Assembly: GCF_001522545.3 (NCBI RefSeq)
Contig: NC_031776.1
Coordinates: 35,987,049 to 36,051,048 of the forward strand
DNA length: 64,000 nt
Direction: 5' to 3'
DNA from: Parus major
Taxonomy: Eukaryota; Chordata; Aves; Passeriformes; Paridae
The position numbers were made by a program, and so were the translations under genes. Of this stretch, positions 59,503 to 64,000 are shown in pieces. The stretch's first letter is position 1, and every line of letters starts with the position of its first letter. The notes below the pieces were generated by a model. That model was not told where the DNA came from, ran no database searches, and was given only the letters and a program-made list of their open reading frames with translations.

Positions 59503-59599
59503 ATCTGGCTCCCAGATGTTGCGGGAGGATCGAGCCAGCTGCAGAGCCAGCCTGGAGTGGGAGAGCCGGGAATATTCCCAGCTCCTCGCTGCCCCGGAG

Positions 59600-59693
59600 A
59601 TGATTGCGCTGCTCTTCTTCTCTGCCCTGCTGTGGGACGAGGCTGGAGCGTGGGGCTTCAAGGATGGAGTGCTGCACAACTCCATCTGGCTAG
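59600..59693 (+). CDS. TNFAIP6: TNFAIP6 (TSG-6) coding exon 1, partial gene
   Basis: The exon encodes 31 residues plus one base. It has a hydrophobic signal peptide (about residues 1-17, MIALLFFSALLWDEAGA) followed by WGFKDGVLHNSIWL, nearly identical to the mature N-terminus of human TSG-6. It ends CTAG|GTAAGAA in phase 1, so the next exon should open with the glutamate that starts the Link domain. TSG-6 is a secreted hyaluronan-binding protein with Link and CUB domains; it is induced by TNF and IL-1 and transfers heavy chains of inter-alpha-inhibitor to hyaluronan. Position and strand relative to NMI match mammals. I searched by eye for the Link-domain exon up to 64000 and did not find it, so the gene continues beyond the window. 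Confidence 0.95.
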
Positions 59694-62600
59694 GTAAGAA
59701 ATCTCTTATCACCAATTGATTGAATTGGCAGGGGAAGGATGAGCTCCCAGCACCGCAGAGCAGAGCTGTGTGTTGGTATCGGCCAAATTCTGCACTGAAA
59801 TTTATTGAAATCGCTTTACCTGAGTACTGACTGTCCCTTTTTACAAGCTTACTATTTGTGCAGTTTCACTGAGCTGCAGGGAAAGGTAATTATAGAAACA
59901 TTTCATCTGAATGTCTTTTCCTGCAGCAGGAGGTAAAGTGAAAACTGCGTTCATCAAATAACAGTGGCTTTGTTTTGAGGGAAAACGAGCCTGGAAAGAA
60001 ACATTTGCCAAAGGAATGAATTACTTTCTGCATGAGCATACTTCCCATGCCTGGGGTCCTGCATGTGGAACTAAATGATCTGGAAATAATAGTGATAACA
60101 TTTCCTGGCTTTCTGGAAAAGTGCAGAAATGGGGATGTTTGGGCCATTGGCTTGTTCACATCATTTAGCAGCATGGAGAAGATTTCAAATGGGCAAGACA
60201 AAAATGCTGTGGGAATTGGTTCTTGTACCTCAAGTGGGTTTCAAGAGCTCTGAGGGTTCTTTTATAGCTCATTATAATTATCCAATGCAACAGAGAACTG
60301 ACTCAGGCTAGAGCCTCATCGAGGATGCCAAAATCAAGGCACACACTGAGTGCTCTGCTTTCCAGACAAATACTTACAAATCCTTTATCCCCCATAGAAT
60401 GCTGTGTATTTCCCTGAGGATTTTCAGGAATCCCTGGAGCTGCCTGTGCTCAGGTGTCTCATGAGCCACCACGTGGCTCCAGCCCCTCTCAGAGGAGCCT
60501 GCAAAGCACCAGGAACACAAACGAGGCACAGAAATTAACTTTTCCATTTGGCTGCACATTTTTAATGACTTCTCCTTCCCCCCCAAACCTCGGGCCGTGC
60601 CTGTTGTGCCTCACAATTCCTGAGGGTGCTCAGGTGGGGAGAGCCCCAAGAAGGAGCAACTGGACAGCTCCAGGCTCCACCTCAGGCGTTCAGAAATTTG
60701 GGATAACAGCGATCATTTGAGCAGTTTCATGAATTGAAGTCAAATGGAAGAAAAATCTTTTCAATGCTTTAAAATGGAACAACTGTGTGCTAATTGGAAT
60801 GCATCATAAAATTCTGTTTGGCTACACCTCTAAGCATTTACCAGGAGAGTAAATAAAAATAAACCAGGGGGTAAAAAACCTGATGGCTTTCTCTAAATAA
60901 ACAAACCAAAATAGAAGTGCACCATCTTGTGTAAGTACAGCAGTAACATTATTGAAATGAACCTCAGAGTGCAGTTAATTGAATTACCAATGGAATTCAG
61001 TCACTCTGTATATAAATGAAGATAAAACTGGCAAATTTGCAGCCATCCAGTTCATGCATTCTTTGCATTTAAAAATAACTTGAATAGTAAAAGAAGTCAG
61101 CCCAATCTCAGCCTCACCATGCCTGAGCATCAGTGGAATAAAACCTGGAGATGCACAGTGACATCTGAGCTTTGCTTTTCTCCTCTTCTGATAAAGAACC
61201 AAACCCAAAATCCAGGAAAATTTCCATTTCACCTTGTCCCTCCACAAACCCTTGGCATGTATAGATATAAAATCTGGAATTGCTGCCACTCTGGAAACTC
61301 TCCTGCCTTTTACCTTTCTCCTTGTCACAAAACCCCTCGTGCTCCTCAGCCAGTGCTGCTGCAGGTGCCTCTGTAACCTCCTTGGGAATTCATTCCTGGT
61401 GCCAATGGGATTTCAGTGATTCCTGGTGCCAGTGGGATTTCAGTGATTCCTGGTGCCAGTGGGATTTCAGTGATTCCTGGTGCCAATGGAATTTCAGTGC
61501 TGCCCAGTTTTGCCACCAGCACGTTGTGACCAGGGATTTATTGCCAGCTGAGGTGGGGGTCAGCGCAGTTGTGCCCAGGTTTGTTCCTAGGCTCGTTCCA
61601 GTGCCAGTTCTCAGTGCCATGGGGTTTTCCAGGACAGCTGCTGCACTCTGTTCACAACTCCAATTCCTTTCCCATTCCCATCCCTGTTTCTGGGGAGTTC
61701 AGGGGCTGCACCAACCCCATTTGGTAAAGTTCTCTAAGCAGCAGAGGCCCCTGCCCAGAGCTCTATGCGGCCACCCTGTGCTTAAAAGTGGAATATTCCT
61801 CTTTATTTGCCATTTAGCACTGGTTTCATGCACATTGCAGGTATTTTATTGGCCAAATCTCATGCTGCCTGTGTTTGTGCAGCAGAGGTTGGCTGCATTT
61901 CCCCACCTCCTGCTGCTGTGGGTGAGCTGAGGGTCACTGTCCTTGCAGGATCCCGCTGTCTCCCGGCTCCAAGGAGTGTTTTGGGAAGTGGGAGTTGGAA
62001 AACAGACTGCCAGCCGTGGAACCAAACCACGGCCCTGTGGCACGTGCTTGTGCTCGCCAGAAAAATCAACATTTCCTGCAGGTTTATCCACAGGGCCATG
62101 AGCTCACCTCCATAAACAGAAATTTGTGCACATTTTCCTGTGAATATGTGTAGGGAAGTATATCCAGAGACATAAATATGTAAATGAGGAGCTAACCCTG
62201 CTCTGATCTAGGTCTGGGTTTGATCAGGAGTTTATCTGCCCACACAGCCCCACCTGGAATTAAGGAGAGAGAGGGGAAAAATTTGCCAGTGCAAGCTCCC
62301 ATCAGTTAATCAGGATTTTCTGTGTCATTAACTGGGACACCCAGAGGCCGCAGCAGCTCTCAGAGCTGGGGGGAGGACGTGTGTGTGGTCTGTTTTCCCA
62401 AAGGCTCTTTATTCACATTGCAGAGGAATAAAAGAGATGAAAGCTGGTTGCTCCTCACAGGGTGGTGCTGCTGTTGGTCTCAGCCTGGCAGACTCTGTGA
62501 AGGGTTGATCTTGCCAGCAATATTCTGGAAAATCCAGTGACATTCCAGCAATAAGTGGGGGGAGATACCTTTAGAGGGATAAGATCTGAAAATGATATTG

Positions 62601-64000
62601 CCAGGTGAAAAAAACCCAATAATGGTGAGTTTGTAGTGGCAGCTCTGAGAGCTCAAGGAATACCATCAGTGGTTTCCAGTCACCTTCCAGCTCCCTTCCC
62701 TGGGCTCTGCAGGGATCAATAATGTGGATTCCAGGCTGTTCCCAGAGCAGCCAGGCTCAGTTCTTGAGGGATTCAGGGCTCTACCAGCCCTGCATTCCCA
62801 ATCCAGCCCAACATTCCCAACTCCACACACACAGCGAGCTGATTGATCCTGATTTCCCGTGAGCTTAGCCACGACAGATTATTGAGTGACTGCAAAGTAA
62901 TACTTCCTATGAATAAACTCTTAATTAAAATAAAAAGGAGTTTTTGTACCAGAACACGCCAGGATCCCCCAGCTGTGGGATGTTGTGGCTAATGGAAATG
63001 GCTCCTTCAGGAAGATTTTTCCATGGAAGAGCTGTTATCCCGTGCCCATGCCGGTGATATTCCCAGGCATGCTGCAGAAAGAGGCTCTCCCTCTCCTGAG
63101 GCTGTTGTCAGCAATATAATTTATTTCTCTGGGCACAAGGCCAGCGACTGCAGGTCCAAAAATCACCCTGGCAAACGTCATCCCATGTCTATTAAGGGCT
63201 CTCATCATTCCTAACCACAATTCCGTGGCTTTTTATATAAACCTCCCCTAACCCTGGCTCCACGCGTGTCCCTGGAAAATACATCCTTTATTTTTATGCT
63301 ACAAATAACTACTGTAAAAATGCTGCCTGCTTTCCATCTTTTCTCAGTCACGTTGGCTGGGCAGAGCTGCAAACAGCCATTCCTCTCAGATTATGCTAAA
63401 TATAAGTGAGACCTAAACAAAAAGCCCCTTCAGATTAGATATGCAGATTGCTGCTGAGACAGATTTCCATGCATATGGCACCAGACAAGTGCAACATGCA
63501 AAGATTATAAAACTTGCAGCAGCACCGGCAGTTTCTAGGTTTCCTTGGAAAGCTGTTTTATCTCAGGCTTGCCACAGCAAAGTAAAAAAATAACGAAGAA
63601 AGTGCTTTAATTTTCTGTGCAGCAGAAATGTCAGCCAGCAATTGTTCTGGTCCTGCCCTTTGTGACACACGCTCAGATATTTTTTATTTGACATTTTTCC
63701 CCCCTTTAATTTCTGCCTCTCCTCTATCCAAGTAGCTGTGATTTCACCTCTCTGGAGGTTCAAAACAAAGCTCTGATTCATCTTCCAAAGGCTCTGGGAG
63801 TTCCAGCCAAAAGGCTGCTGTGATGGGGATGCAGAAGGAGCTTTCCCTGAGTCAGATGGGACACACAGAGCTCGGGATGCTGACCCCACATGGTTCCCAT
63901 GTCTGCTGTCCCCAGAGCCATCCTGGGGGAGCCTTCCCAGCTTTTGTTCCTCTTCTGTTGTTCACAAACTCTCCAAGCACCGACTCACTCTGTTCTGAAC
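59694..64000 (+). other. TNFAIP6: TNFAIP6 intron 1, 5' part
   Basis: The sequence begins with the GTAAGAA donor. It contains the 27-bp repeat at 61392 and otherwise unique sequence. The Link-domain exon is not present, so the intron extends past the window edge and exceeds 4.3 kb. Confidence 0.8.
61392..61499. repeat. 27-bp tandem repeat, four copies, TNFAIP6 intron 1
   Basis: ATTCCTGGTGCCAGTGGGAT plus TTCAGTG repeats four times with a 27-base period and very few substitutions, so the array is recent or homogenised. Confidence 0.9.

Noticed and set aside
59694..64000. Search for TNFAIP6 Link-domain exon
   Set aside because: No segment encoding an ERAAGVYHREAR-like sequence was found in the remaining plus strand; it must lie beyond the window.
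1..64000. tRNA, rRNA, snRNA or microRNA genes
   Set aside because: None was recognised by eye on either strand. A covariance-model scan would be needed to exclude small RNAs.

Overview
The window is vertebrate nuclear DNA, almost certainly from a bird and probably a songbird. It carries about two dozen CR1-type LINE 3' fragments, genes split into small exons by GT-AG introns, abundant A/T-rich microsatellites, two CpG-rich promoters and two assembly gaps. The songbird assignment is inferred from the style of the CR1 copies and was not tested.

The only protein-coding content I can support is a three-gene block on the right: RBM43 (minus, coding 32245-33789), NMI (minus, coding 37711-44241) and the first coding exon of TNFAIP6 (plus, 59600-59693). 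The order and strands match the mammalian RBM43-NMI-TNFAIP6 neighbourhood. Splice sites, phases and protein matches agree for all 13 coding exons. RBM43 is predicted at 335 aa and NMI at 391 aa. TNFAIP6 runs off the right edge inside intron 1.

Layout: 1-30.5 kb is gene-free. It holds CR1 fragments, minisatellites (octamer arrays near 3.6 and 16.0 kb, a CACC-rich array near 10.5 kb, a dimeric ~90/180-bp array near 15 kb, a nested array near 26.7 kb), long A/T arrays (6.6, 11.1, 18.4 and 19.4 kb), a polypurine tract (17.3 kb), a possible solo LTR (25.3 kb) and gaps at 23593-24097 and 27328-27586. RBM43 and its CpG-rich upstream region fill 32.2-35.8 kb. NMI and its CpG-rich promoter fill 37.7-45.9 kb. 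The 46-59 kb interval is intergenic, with CR1 pieces and a 369-bp tandem duplication. A 46-bp minisatellite (58.8-59.2 kb) lies just upstream of the TNFAIP6 promoter.

The genes suggest a shared inflammatory and interferon theme. NMI is an interferon-inducible adaptor and TNFAIP6 is an inflammation-induced hyaluronan-binding protein. RBM43 carries a domain resembling the NMI repeats. The CpG-rich regions upstream of RBM43 and NMI contain the same 10-base ISRE core, and TNFAIP6 has AP-1, C/EBP-like and TATA-like sites. I found no clearly new biological system. The most unusual points are the shared ISRE core, the RBM43/NMI module similarity, a GC-AG intron in NMI, an unexplained open exon-like segment opposite NMI, and the promoter-proximal minisatellite.
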